A model generated the notes under the pieces. It saw nothing but the letters and a program-made list of their open reading frames with translations. It was not told where the DNA came from and did no database searches. Positions 1 through 5,379 of a DNA stretch of 7,139 nt are shown here, one piece after another (position 1 is the first letter of the stretch; each line of letters starts with the position of its first letter). Source of the stretch: Heritagella sp051881655. Its GTDB lineage: Bacteria > Bacillota > Clostridia > Oscillospirales > Acutalibacteraceae. The DNA is taken from the NCBI GenBank assembly GCA_051881655.1, contig JBJEQH010000206.1:1-7139 (forward strand). Reading direction: 5' to 3'. The translations under genes were made by a program, and so were the position numbers.

Positions 1-2
1 CG

Positions 3-104
3 GTAGAAATTGTTACTGCAATCCGCAGACAGGATACTGCTGTTGGAATGAGACAAAGAGCCAATCGAATAGCAAAATTTGCAGAGGGGAAACGTTCAGA
101 TTAA
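3..104 (+). CDS. C-terminal fragment of an unidentified protein (5' end outside window)
   Basis: This reading frame is open from the window edge to a TAA at 102-104 and gives 33 residues ending in RIAKFAEGKRSD. The tail is basic and helical in character. Its pattern of a threonine-arginine stretch, then R..RI.K, then EGK resembles the C-terminus of YdeI/OmpD-associated (DUF1801-like) proteins, but 33 residues are too few to decide, so no function is assigned. The stop lies 27 bases before the Nudix start, with no visible terminator between them, so the two genes are probably co-transcribed. A second frame (from base 2) is also open here; the chosen frame is preferred because it stops just before the next ribosome binding site and reads like ordinary protein. 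Confidence 0.5.
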   Translation, partial: VEIVTAIRRQDTAVGMRQRANRIAKFAEGKRSD

Positions 105-131
105 GAAAACAGCATATAGAGGGATACTATC

Positions 132-548
132 ATGAAAACAATAAAAGTGGTGGCTGCCGTGATCTGCGATTCTTTCAAAAACACAACGAAGATTTTTGCC
201 ACCGCCAGAGGGTATGGTGATTATAAAGGTCAGTGGGAGTTTCCCGGTGGAAAGATCGAGCCCGGCGAATCACCGCAGCAAGCACTAATCCGTGAAATCA
301 GAGAAGAACTGGATGCCAGTATCGAGGTTGGCGAGTTGATCGGGACTATTGAATATGATTATCCGACATTTCATTTGAGCATGGATTGCTTTCAGTGTGT
401 CGTGGCAGATGGAGAAATTATTCTCAAAGAAGCAGAAGCTGCAAGATGGCTTGGCAAAGATGAATTATACAGTGTCGATTGGCTGCCCGCTGATAGGGGG
501 TTGATTGAAAAATTGAAGAATACATTTAGAATCGGAGAAAACGAATGA
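132..548 (+). CDS. Nudix hydrolase, MutT / (deoxy)nucleoside triphosphate pyrophosphohydrolase type
   Basis: A 138-residue soluble single-domain Nudix protein, the usual MutT length (about 130-140). The Nudix box GX5EX7REUXEEXGU is seen at residues 40-62: G40, E46, R54, E55, E58, E59. The penultimate consensus glycine is aspartate (D61, in EELDA), a variant I recall as tolerated in this subgroup. E55, E58 and E59 would bind the divalent metals. The preceding QWEFPGG (34-40) and the C-terminal DWLPAD (about 116-121) are typical of MutT/NudG-like enzymes that clean the nucleotide pool by hydrolysing oxidised or modified (d)NTPs to NMP plus pyrophosphate. The exact substrate cannot be read from sequence. 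ATG at 132 has GAGGG at 119-123, 8 bases upstream. Its GC content (about 44%) is well below that of genes further right. Confidence 0.93.
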   Translation: MKTIKVVAAVICDSFKNTTKIFATARGYGDYKGQWEFPGGKIEPGESPQQALIREIREELDASIEVGELIGTIEYDYPTFHLSMDCFQCVVADGEIILKEAEAARWLGKDELYSVDWLPADRGLIEKLKNTFRIGENE

Positions 549-640
549 TGGAAAGGCTGAAGATCCCACTTTTCCACCCATATGCAAGAAGTTCAGTCCC
601 ATGGCCTGTTCTGCATCCACCGGTGCAGAGGGCCTGCTGA
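545..640 (+). CDS. Possible 31-residue ORF overlapping the Nudix stop (doubtful)
   Basis: An ATG at 545 overlaps the Nudix TGA in an ATGA arrangement and opens 31 codons (MMERLKIPLF...) to TGA at 638-640. A GGAG at 534-537 sits 7 bases upstream, so translation coupled to the Nudix gene is possible. The peptide is proline-rich near its C-terminus, has no recognisable domain, signal peptide or membrane segment, and contains a hairpin-forming stretch. It could be a leader-like peptide, a gene remnant or chance. It is listed because start context and spacing are respectable, not because a product is known. Confidence 0.18.
   Translation: MMERLKIPLFHPYARSSVPWPVLHPPVQRAC
603..634 (+). other. Imperfect hairpin between Nudix and GNAT genes
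   Basis: TCTGCA (610-615) pairs with TGCAGA (624-629), and the outer GGCC at 603-606 pairs with GGCC at 631-634 across a small internal loop. No T-tract follows (TGCTGATAAAAAC), so this is not a standard intrinsic terminator. It might be an RNA processing or attenuation element or simply chance in a 126-base gap. Confidence 0.3.
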
Positions 641-674
641 TAAAAACAAAAGAAACAAGTAAGGGGAGACTGTG

Positions 675-1199
675 ATGAAAACACTCGAAACAGACCGGCT
701 GATCCTGCGAAATTTTGAAGAGAGCGATTACGACGATGTCTACGAATTCCTGTCCCAGAGAAAGGACGACGATTTCGAGGCATACCCCGGCATCACCTAC
801 GAAAACGGGAGGGAGCACCTGGCGTACAGGGTTCACAACGATGAGTTCATCGCCATCCAGCTGAAAAGCACCGGCAAGGTCATTGGCAATGTATACTTTG
901 GAAACCGGGATTTTCAGGCAAAGGAACTGGGGTACATCGTAAATAAAAATTTCCAGCGGCACGGATATGCAACCGAAGCCATCTCCGCCGTGATCAAAGA
1001 GGGATTTTCTTCCGGCGTTCACCGGGTGTTTGCCGAGTGCGATCCCAGAAATGTGTGTTCCTGGGGCCTGCTGGAAAGTTTGCATTTTGAAAGGGAGGCC
1101 CTTTTCAGAAAAAATGTCTTTTTCAAAAAGGATGAAAACGGCAACCCTCTGTGGCAGGACACCTACGTGTACAGTTTGCTGAACGGCGCACAGGAGTGA
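675..1199 (+). CDS. GNAT family N-acetyltransferase, RimJ/RimL-like
   Basis: A 174-residue protein of the GNAT superfamily, near the 170-185 residues usual for RimJ/RimL relatives. The N-terminus ETDRLILRNF (5-14) is the hallmark opening of this subgroup. The acetyl-CoA pyrophosphate-binding motif Q/RxxGxG/A appears as QRHGYA (94-99), and NVCSWGLLESLHF (126-138) is the usual NxxSxxLLExxGF helix-strand region. It should transfer acetyl from acetyl-CoA to an amine, either a protein N-terminus or a small molecule; the acceptor cannot be predicted. ATG at 675 is chosen over the in-frame GTG at 672 because the ribosome binding site GGGGAG (663-668) then has 6 bases of spacing rather than 3. No clear promoter lies in the 126-base gap, so it may be transcribed with the Nudix gene. 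Composition is intermediate between the AT-richer left edge and the rest. Confidence 0.93.
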   Translation: MKTLETDRLILRNFEESDYDDVYEFLSQRKDDDFEAYPGITYENGREHLAYRVHNDEFIAIQLKSTGKVIGNVYFGNRDFQAKELGYIVNKNFQRHGYATEAISAVIKEGFSSGVHRVFAECDPRNVCSWGLLESLHFEREALFRKNVFFKKDENGNPLWQDTYVYSLLNGAQE

Positions 1200-1219
1200 A
1201 CCCCGAAAACCCAATGGCA

Positions 1220-1264
1220 AACGACCCTCTCCCCACCGGATCTTTTTGTGAGGAGAGAGTCGTT
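1220..1264 (+). repeat. Long inverted repeat / hairpin downstream of the GNAT gene
   Basis: Arm 1220-1232 pairs with arm 1252-1264 in 12 of 13 positions (AACGAC, one mismatch, CTCTCC against GGAGAG, mismatch, GTCGTT), leaving a 19-base loop. No run of T follows the right arm on the + strand, so an ordinary intrinsic terminator is not supported, although it could still mark the 3' end of the GNAT transcript or protect it. The gap 1200-1356 holds no credible gene. Confidence 0.55.
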
Positions 1265-1356
1265 CTCTATGCGATGCCACACCGCCTTTTCTCCGAATCG
1301 TTTTTCTCATCGGGCGGCATTCTCTGTCTATAAGGAAAAACGGGGACAATTTCCGG

Positions 1357-1385
1357 TTGACAGCGGGGGCTTTGCTGCCTATAAT
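1357..1385 (+). promoter_or_regulatory. Perfect consensus sigma-A promoter of the marR-TSUP operon
   Basis: TTGACA at 1357-1362 and TATAAT at 1380-1385 are separated by exactly 17 bases, which is full consensus in both hexamers. The predicted transcription start is about 1392, giving a leader of about 30 bases before the TTG start codon at 1423. The -35 TTG is also a possible upstream start codon in the same frame, but it would place the promoter inside the gene. Confidence 0.9.
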
Positions 1386-1386
1386 A

Positions 1387-1400
1387 GTTCTAAATAGAAC
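1387..1400 (+). promoter_or_regulatory. Palindromic operator overlapping the transcription start, likely MarR-type
   Basis: GTTCTA (1387-1392) and TAGAAC (1395-1400) form a perfect inverted repeat with a 2-base centre. It starts 2 bases after the -10 hexamer and covers the predicted transcription start. MarR-family proteins commonly repress their own promoters by binding such short palindromes near -10/+1, so the adjacent MarR gene product is the natural ligand. The binding partner is inference. Confidence 0.75.
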
Positions 1401-1422
1401 AAAAGGAAGGGAGCGAACCCTC

Positions 1423-1866
1423 TTGCACTTCTGGGAAACGCAAAAAACGGTCACCTCCTTTTACACCTGCTGCACCAAACCGGTGTGTGAAAAATATGGG
1501 CTGACCCAAATGGAGCTGGATATTCTTCTTTTTCTGAAGAACAACCCGCCGTTTGATACGGCCGCCCAGATCATTAGGATGCGCCGGCTCACAAAGTCGC
1601 ATGTCTCGGGGGCTATAAAAGCTCTGCAGGAAAAAGGACTGCTGACGGCCAGCTTCCGGGAGGGAAACCGCAAGGAAATCCATTTGTGCATCACTCCCCA
1701 GGCCCTTCCGGTCGTGGAGGATGGCCTCTCCGCGCAGGAGACGTTCGGCCGCCGGTTATTCGCGGGCTTCTCCGCGCAGGAGGGCGAGCTCTGCCGGCAG
1801 CTGTACCGGAGAATGTGCCAAAACGCACGGGAAGGATTGGAGGAAAACGAGGAATGGAATTCGTAA
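1423..1866 (+). CDS. MarR family winged-helix transcriptional regulator (TTG start)
   Basis: A 147-residue protein, typical MarR length (140-150). The winged helix-turn-helix is visible: YGLTQMELDILLFL (25-38), a recognition helix around LTKSHVSGAIKALQEKGLL (56-74), and a wing with FREGNRKEIHLCIT (78-91), matching the family's D-x-R-D-R-R wing in position and basic character. Flanking helices (about 5-24 and 100-145) would form the dimer interface. MarR proteins usually repress neighbouring efflux or stress genes and are released by small ligands or cysteine oxidation; C16, C17, C22 and C89 are present, but a redox role is speculation. TTG at 1423 is chosen because GGAAGGGAG (1405-1413) lies 9 bases upstream. 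Longer in-frame starts fall inside the promoter. The 3' end overlaps the exporter start by 13 bp, so the two are translationally coupled and the exporter is the likely target. Confidence 0.9.
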   Translation: MHFWETQKTVTSFYTCCTKPVCEKYGLTQMELDILLFLKNNPPFDTAAQIIRMRRLTKSHVSGAIKALQEKGLLTASFREGNRKEIHLCITPQALPVVEDGLSAQETFGRRLFAGFSAQEGELCRQLYRRMCQNAREGLEENEEWNS

Positions 1867-2630
1867 CGAAAATCATCACCTGCTTTTTTGCCGGGATGGG
1901 GGCCGGACTGGGTACGGGCTTTGCGGGGATGAGCGCCGCCGCCGTGATCAGCCCCATGCTGATCGTAATCCTCGGTATGCCCGCTTACGAGGCGGTGGGC
2001 ATCGCTTTGGCCAGTGACGTGCTGGCCAGCGCTGTCAGCGCCTGGACCTATGGAAAAAACAAAAATTTGGATGTAAAAAACGGGCTGGTCATGATGATCA
2101 CGGTACTGGTGTTCACCATGGCCGGCAGCTATCTCGCCAGCCTGGTCCCCAATACCACTATGGGCAATTTTTCGGTGTGTATGACCCTTTTGCTGGGGAT
2201 CAAATTTATTGTAAAGCCGGTTATGACCACCAAAGAAGCCATGCAGCGCGTGTCCCCCAAAAAGCGCCTGGTGCAGTCCGTTGTCTGCGGCACGGTGGTC
2301 GGATTGATCTGTGGATTTGTAGGCGCCGGGGGCGGCATGATGATGCTGCTGGTGCTAACCAGTGTGCTGGGATACGAACTGAAAACCGCAGTGGGAACCA
2401 GTGTGTTCATTATGACCTTCACCGCGCTGACCGGTGCGGCCAGTCATTTTGCGATCGGGGGCATGCCTGACCTGCTGTGTCTGGGACTGTGCGTAGTGTT
2501 CACCCTGCTGTGGGCCAGAATCGCGGCCAAATTCGCCAACCGGGCCAGCGCCGCCGTGCTGAACCGCGCCACCGGTCTTGTGTTAACGGTACTGGGAGGC
2601 GCCATTCTGGTGATCAATCTGCTGAAATAA
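1854..2630 (+). CDS. TSUP (TauE/SafE) family membrane anion exporter
   Basis: A 258-residue integral membrane protein with about eight hydrophobic segments, close to the usual 250-270 of the TauE/SafE (DUF81) family. Two internally related halves are visible: GMGAGLGTGFAGMSAAAVISP (14-34) and, in the second half, GFVGAGGGMMMLLVL (154-168) followed by LKTAVGTSVF (176-185), the classical TSUP glycine-rich and GTS motifs. Family members move sulfite, sulfoacetate, sulfolactate, taurine-derived or other organic anions across the cytoplasmic membrane. The substrate cannot be read here. ATG at 1854 has GGAGG (1839-1843), 10 bases upstream and inside marR; upstream in-frame codons lie within marR and lack such a site. 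Overlap with marR implies co-expression and control by that repressor. No terminator is evident after the TAA. Confidence 0.92.
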   Translation: MEFVTKIITCFFAGMGAGLGTGFAGMSAAAVISPMLIVILGMPAYEAVGIALASDVLASAVSAWTYGKNKNLDVKNGLVMMITVLVFTMAGSYLASLVPNTTMGNFSVCMTLLLGIKFIVKPVMTTKEAMQRVSPKKRLVQSVVCGTVVGLICGFVGAGGGMMMLLVLTSVLGYELKTAVGTSVFIMTFTALTGAASHFAIGGMPDLLCLGLCVVFTLLWARIAAKFANRASAAVLNRATGLVLTVLGGAILVINLLK

Positions 2631-2767
2631 CGGTTTTCCACACTTTTCCGGGTCCCTGTGAAGAATCGGAGGGGTTCTGTGGATTTCTGTACGAAAATAC
2701 GCCTGGAAATACTTTCTCCAATGGGCCGGATCCGATGGGGTTCAGAGGAGATACGGAGGATAGACTT
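2631..2767. other. Intergenic gap without recognised promoter or terminator
   Basis: The 137 bases between the exporter and the deaminase show no convincing -35/-10 pair and no hairpin followed by T-tract. CCACA (2639-2643) can pair with a downstream TGTGG, but with a large irregular loop. I looked for purine riboswitch features in view of the downstream gene and found none. Read-through from the marR promoter is therefore possible. Confidence 0.4.
2755..2759 (+). promoter_or_regulatory. Ribosome binding site deciding the deaminase start
   Basis: GGAGG lies 8 bases before the ATG at 2768. The in-frame ATG at 2735 lacks such a site, so the shorter start is preferred. Confidence 0.8.
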
Positions 2768-3733
2768 ATGGATACCTTTTCTCCCCGCTTTCAGGAGTGC
2801 CTGAGGCATCACGACCGGGCGGGCCTGCGCATGATCCCCAAAGCAGACCTGCACAACCATTTTGTGCTGGGCGGCAGCCGCTCTTTTCTGAAAGAACAGA
2901 CCGGAGCAGACATTCTCCCCCTGGACCACCCCCTCGCCTCGATGGCGGAAATGGACGACTGGAGTCGCCGCTTTATCGGCGCACGGTTTGATTCTCCCGC
3001 TGGACGGAGGCTGCTGATCGACGCCACCTTTGTACAGGCCGCTGCCGACGGGGTGACAGTGCTGGAAATCGGAGAGGACGTGTGGGGACTGAATGAATTT
3101 TTCGGCGGTGACGTGGGCGCCCTTACGGATGCATTTGAGCAGGCCCGCGCCCGCTATGCGCCCCACACCGAGCTGCGCCTGCAGATCGGACTGTCCCGCC
3201 ACTGCCCCATCGAAGCGCTGGAGGAGTGGCTGCGCCCCTTCTGGGGACACCCGGCCTTTTACTCGATCGACCTGTACGGAGATGAACTGGCCCAGCCCAT
3301 TGACCGCTTCATCCCGCTGTACCGCCGTGCCGAGGAGGAAGGGCTGATTTTAAAAGCGCACCTGGGCGAATGGGGAACGGCGCAGGATGTGAAGGAGGGA
3401 GCGGAAAAGCTGCATCTCCACGAGATCCAGCACGGCATTGCCGCCGCCCGGGATCCCGCCGTGATGGATTTTCTGCGGGAGAAGAACATCCGCCTGCATA
3501 TCACCCCCACCAGCAACCGGATGCTGGGACGGGTGCCGGATCTGGCCCATCACCCCATTGCAGCGCTGTTCCGGGCGGGTGTGCCGGTGACTATCGGCAG
3601 TGATGATATCCTGCCCTTTGCTTCCGATGTATCCGGCGAATATCTGCGCCTGTGGGAGAGCGGCTGTCTGACCGCCGAAGAGCTGGACGAAATCCGCTAC
3701 ACCGGCCTGTCTCCCCGGCTGACAGCCCGCTGA
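2768..3733 (+). CDS. Adenosine deaminase-family amidohydrolase
   Basis: A 321-residue cytosolic TIM-barrel amidohydrolase of the adenosine/AMP deaminase branch. Metal and catalytic motifs appear in order: PKADLHNH (24-31) with zinc ligands H29 and H31; IDLYGDE (167-173), the family's G-x-D-L-x-G-x-E strand; KAHLGE (196-201) with H198 as ligand and E201 as the general acid; IQHGI (220-224) with catalytic H222; TPTSN (246-250); and SDD (278-280) with D279 as the last ligand. Family enzymes hydrolyse (deoxy)adenosine to (deoxy)inosine and ammonia in purine salvage; relatives act on adenine or aminodeoxyfutalosine, so the substrate is likely but not certain. Oddities are SDD-I where adenosine deaminases usually have TDD-P, and a C-terminus that ends about 10-20 residues early (GLSPRLTAR), without the usual final helix. 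All active-site residues remain. Confidence 0.88.
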   Translation: MDTFSPRFQECLRHHDRAGLRMIPKADLHNHFVLGGSRSFLKEQTGADILPLDHPLASMAEMDDWSRRFIGARFDSPAGRRLLIDATFVQAAADGVTVLEIGEDVWGLNEFFGGDVGALTDAFEQARARYAPHTELRLQIGLSRHCPIEALEEWLRPFWGHPAFYSIDLYGDELAQPIDRFIPLYRRAEEEGLILKAHLGEWGTAQDVKEGAEKLHLHEIQHGIAAARDPAVMDFLREKNIRLHITPTSNRMLGRVPDLAHHPIAALFRAGVPVTIGSDDILPFASDVSGEYLRLWESGCLTAEELDEIRYTGLSPRLTAR

Positions 3734-3758
3734 ATGGCCCCACCATTTTCCGGGGAAT

Positions 3759-3801
3759 AAAAAAACCTGTCCCTCGCCTTTTGGTGACGGACAGGTTTTT
3801 T
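3759..3801. terminator. Strong bidirectional intrinsic terminator
   Basis: CCTGTCC (3766-3772) pairs with GGACAGG (3789-3795), and inside it TCGCC pairs with GGTGA around a TTTT loop, separated by one C/C mismatch. The stem is flanked by seven A (3759-3765) and six T (3796-3801), so it works as a terminator on both strands. It sits between the convergent deaminase (+) and the last gene of the - strand operon. Confidence 0.95.
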
Positions 3802-3828
3802 GTCTGTTCCGGCCGCTTTTTTCCACTG

Positions 3829-3861
3829 CCGCCGGGGGGAGAAATATCTTACCCCTGGCGG
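3829..3861. repeat. GC-rich inverted repeat in the 3' region of the - strand operon
   Basis: CCGCC (3829-3833) pairs with GGCGG (3857-3861) and GGGG (3835-3838) with CCCC (3852-3855), with one wobble or mismatch position and a 13-base loop. It lies between the last - strand stop codon (3877) and the bidirectional terminator. It lacks a T-tract on either strand, so it may stabilise the 3' end of the operon mRNA rather than terminate it. Confidence 0.5.
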
Positions 3862-3876
3862 GGGGAATCCATACCG

Positions 3877-4434
3877 TCATCCCCTTGCAAACCGGATATT
3901 CGCCTGATAGGAGGCGGGCGTCAGCAGTGCCCCGTACACGGCGCGCATTCCCTCTTCCACCTGGCTGTCGGTCTGCGGTTCCCCGCAGTACAGCAACCGG
4001 TAGCACACTCCGAACGCCCAGCCCAGCATTCCGCTCTGCCGGGCGCCGTTCCTCTGGTAAAAGGCGATGCGCCGACGGCACAGGTCCTGCGGGTCCGCCG
4101 AATCTTCCCGGGGCTTCTCCGCTTCGATCAGCAGTACCTCCCCGGGGCGCAGCGCCTGCCGCAGTTGTGCAAAAATCCGGCCGCCGATGCCGCTGCCCCG
4201 TTTTCCCGCGCACACGGCAAAGTAATCGAGCAGTATCCAGTGTTCCTGCCGGAACAGAAAGGCATACCCCATCAGCGCCCCCTCTTCATAAAATCCATAT
4301 ACGGTATAGGCGCCGCTCTCCATTCCCCGCTGAATGGTGGAAAACGGTTTCACCTCGTCGGCGGGGAAATCCACGCACAGGTGCTTTTCATACATCTGCC
4401 GGCTCTCCTCAATGGACAGCCTCACTTTTTCCAT
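3877..4434 (-). CDS. GNAT family N-acetyltransferase (last gene of the - strand operon)
   Basis: A 185-residue GNAT protein. The strand LLDYFAV (68-74) runs into the acetyl-CoA-binding loop KRGSGIGGRIF (78-88), giving R79-x-x-G82-x-G84. This is followed by LLIEAEKP (101-108) and RRRIAFYQRNGA (120-131), the standard beta-5/alpha-4 region of a clostridial GNAT subgroup. The protein donates acetyl from acetyl-CoA to an unknown amine. The ATG at 4434 has GGAGAG about 9 bases upstream on the - strand. It follows the C_GCAxxG_C_C gene by 18 bases and is almost certainly co-transcribed with it. The long + strand ORF over this region lacks any domain and is a GC-driven shadow. The C-terminal 35 residues beyond the catalytic fold are not recognised. 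Confidence 0.9.
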   Translation of the reverse strand: MEKVRLSIEESRQMYEKHLCVDFPADEVKPFSTIQRGMESGAYTVYGFYEEGALMGYAFLFRQEHWILLDYFAVCAGKRGSGIGGRIFAQLRQALRPGEVLLIEAEKPREDSADPQDLCRRRIAFYQRNGARQSGMLGWAFGVCYRLLYCGEPQTDSQVEEGMRAVYGALLTPASYQANIRFARG

Positions 4435-4452
4435 GGAATCATTCTCTCCTTT

Positions 4453-4857
4453 TCACAGTTTTCCCTTTTCCCGCAGGATCGCTTCGGCCAGCTGTACGCT
4501 CTCGAATACCATGGCGTCGCAGTGGGCCTTTTTCTCCTGACCCAGCTCTTTGCCCAGCCTCAGCAGATCGGCGCAGTCCAGATATCCCCGGTGGTTCTCC
4601 TTAAACCGGCGGTGGAAATCCCCCACGGTGGCCACATCGTCCACCCCGAACAGTCCCAGCACCATCAGGCCGCCGGTCACCGCTCCGCATGCGGCTGCCC
4701 GGCGCATCCCCGCGCCGAAATTTGCCGCCAGGCGCATCGCCGTTTCCTCACGGAGCCCGGCCTTTTCGGCAAACGGCAGCAGCACCGCCTGCGCACAGTT
4801 ATAGTGCGGGGTTACGATGGCCCGCAGCTCTTTGGCCCGCTGAAGATATTCACTCAT
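4453..4857 (-). CDS. C_GCAxxG_C_C family protein (putative redox/metal-binding)
   Basis: A 134-residue soluble protein of the C_GCAxxG_C_C family. Four conserved cysteines are visible: C21 in NCAQAV (20-25), C57 in ACGAVTGGLMVLGL (56-69), C95 in YLDCADLL (92-99) and C113 in HCDAMV (112-117). The spacing is that of the family. Members are small helical proteins of unknown biochemical role, sometimes discussed as redox-active or metal-binding because of the invariant cysteines; I claim no reaction. The ATG at 4857 has AGGGAGAG about 7-9 bases upstream on the - strand. It lies 41 bases after one GNAT gene and 18 bases before the next, so it sits inside the operon. Length and cysteines match an intact family member. 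Confidence 0.9.
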   Translation of the reverse strand: MSEYLQRAKELRAIVTPHYNCAQAVLLPFAEKAGLREETAMRLAANFGAGMRRAAACGAVTGGLMVLGLFGVDDVATVGDFHRRFKENHRGYLDCADLLRLGKELGQEKKAHCDAMVFESVQLAEAILREKGKL

Positions 4858-4898
4858 ATTTTTCTCTCCCTTTCTTTTTTCCGTGGTTCGTTCGCCGG

Positions 4899-5348
4899 TC
4901 AGGTATCCAGCCGCGTTAAGGGGTGGATATTCTTGTTGCGGTAAACCAGATCATCCCGCCCGGTAAAGCCCAGCTTCTCCCAGAAGGCGTTTCCCCCCTC
5001 GTTTCTTGCAAATACCACCAGTGCCGTTTTCTGGATGCCCTCCTTTTCCAGCGCCTGCATGGCGTGCTCCACCAGCGCCCGGGCAATCCCCTGCCGGCGG
5101 TACTCGGGCCGCACGGCTGTGTGGTAAATATAGCCCCGTCTTCCGTCGTGCCCCGATAAAATCACGCCGGCAATTTTCCGATCCACCTCGGCCACAAAAC
5201 AGGTGTGGGGGTTGCGCCGCAGAAATTTTCCCACGCCCTCCCGGCTGTCGTCCGTCGTGTTCAGCCCCATGCCGGGCGTGTGGATCCACATGTCATAAAC
5301 GGCGTCGTAATCCCCGATCTCCATCACCCGAATCGTTCCCTTATCCAC
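4899..5348 (-). CDS. GNAT family N-acetyltransferase, YpeA-like (GTG start)
   Basis: A 149-residue GNAT protein. The central strands FVAEVDRKIAGVILSGHDGRRG (51-72) lead to TAVRPEYRRQGIARALVEHA (77-96), where R84/R85-Q-G87-I-A89 is the acetyl-CoA pyrophosphate loop. FWEKLGF follows near residue 128. The G-x-D-G-R-R-G turn before the binding strand resembles the YpeA group, which I recall as acting on small molecules or proteins not yet firmly established. The start is taken as GTG at 5346-5348 because GGGAGG lies 6 bases upstream on the - strand. The open frame reaches further, to 5423, but those upstream codons overlap the protease gene and lack a ribosome binding site. The 31-base gap to the protease supports one operon. 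Confidence 0.88.
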   Translation of the reverse strand: MDKGTIRVMEIGDYDAVYDMWIHTPGMGLNTTDDSREGVGKFLRRNPHTCFVAEVDRKIAGVILSGHDGRRGYIYHTAVRPEYRRQGIARALVEHAMQALEKEGIQKTALVVFARNEGGNAFWEKLGFTGRDDLVYRNKNIHPLTRLDT

Positions 5349-5379
5349 AAAATTCCTCCCTTTTGATAAAATCCGCGCG

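Noticed and set aside
1274..1319. Second hairpin (ATG-CCGCC pairing with GGCGG-CAT) downstream of the 1220-1264 repeat
   Set aside because: It needs a 5-base bulge and a loop of over 20 bases, so it is within what chance can give.
465..1454. Long - strand ORF (329 codons) opposite the Nudix, GNAT and marR start
   Set aside because: It is antisense to recognisable Nudix and GNAT domains, crosses the consensus promoter and has no recognisable motif.
2631..2767. Purine riboswitch ahead of the deaminase
   Set aside because: The P1-P2-P3 arrangement with conserved loop sequences was not found.
2444..3250. - strand ORF (268 codons) opposite the exporter end and the deaminase
   Set aside because: It is a shadow of two well-supported genes and of the intergenic gap, with no domain visible.
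3829..3861. Second intrinsic terminator
   Set aside because: The stem is good but no T-tract follows on either strand, so it is kept only as an inverted repeat.
3652..4944. Long + strand ORF (430 codons) through the right-hand operon
   Set aside because: No domain, proline/arginine-rich shadow composition, and it crosses the bidirectional terminator. The - strand carries clear GNAT and C_GCAxxG_C_C proteins with good ribosome binding sites.
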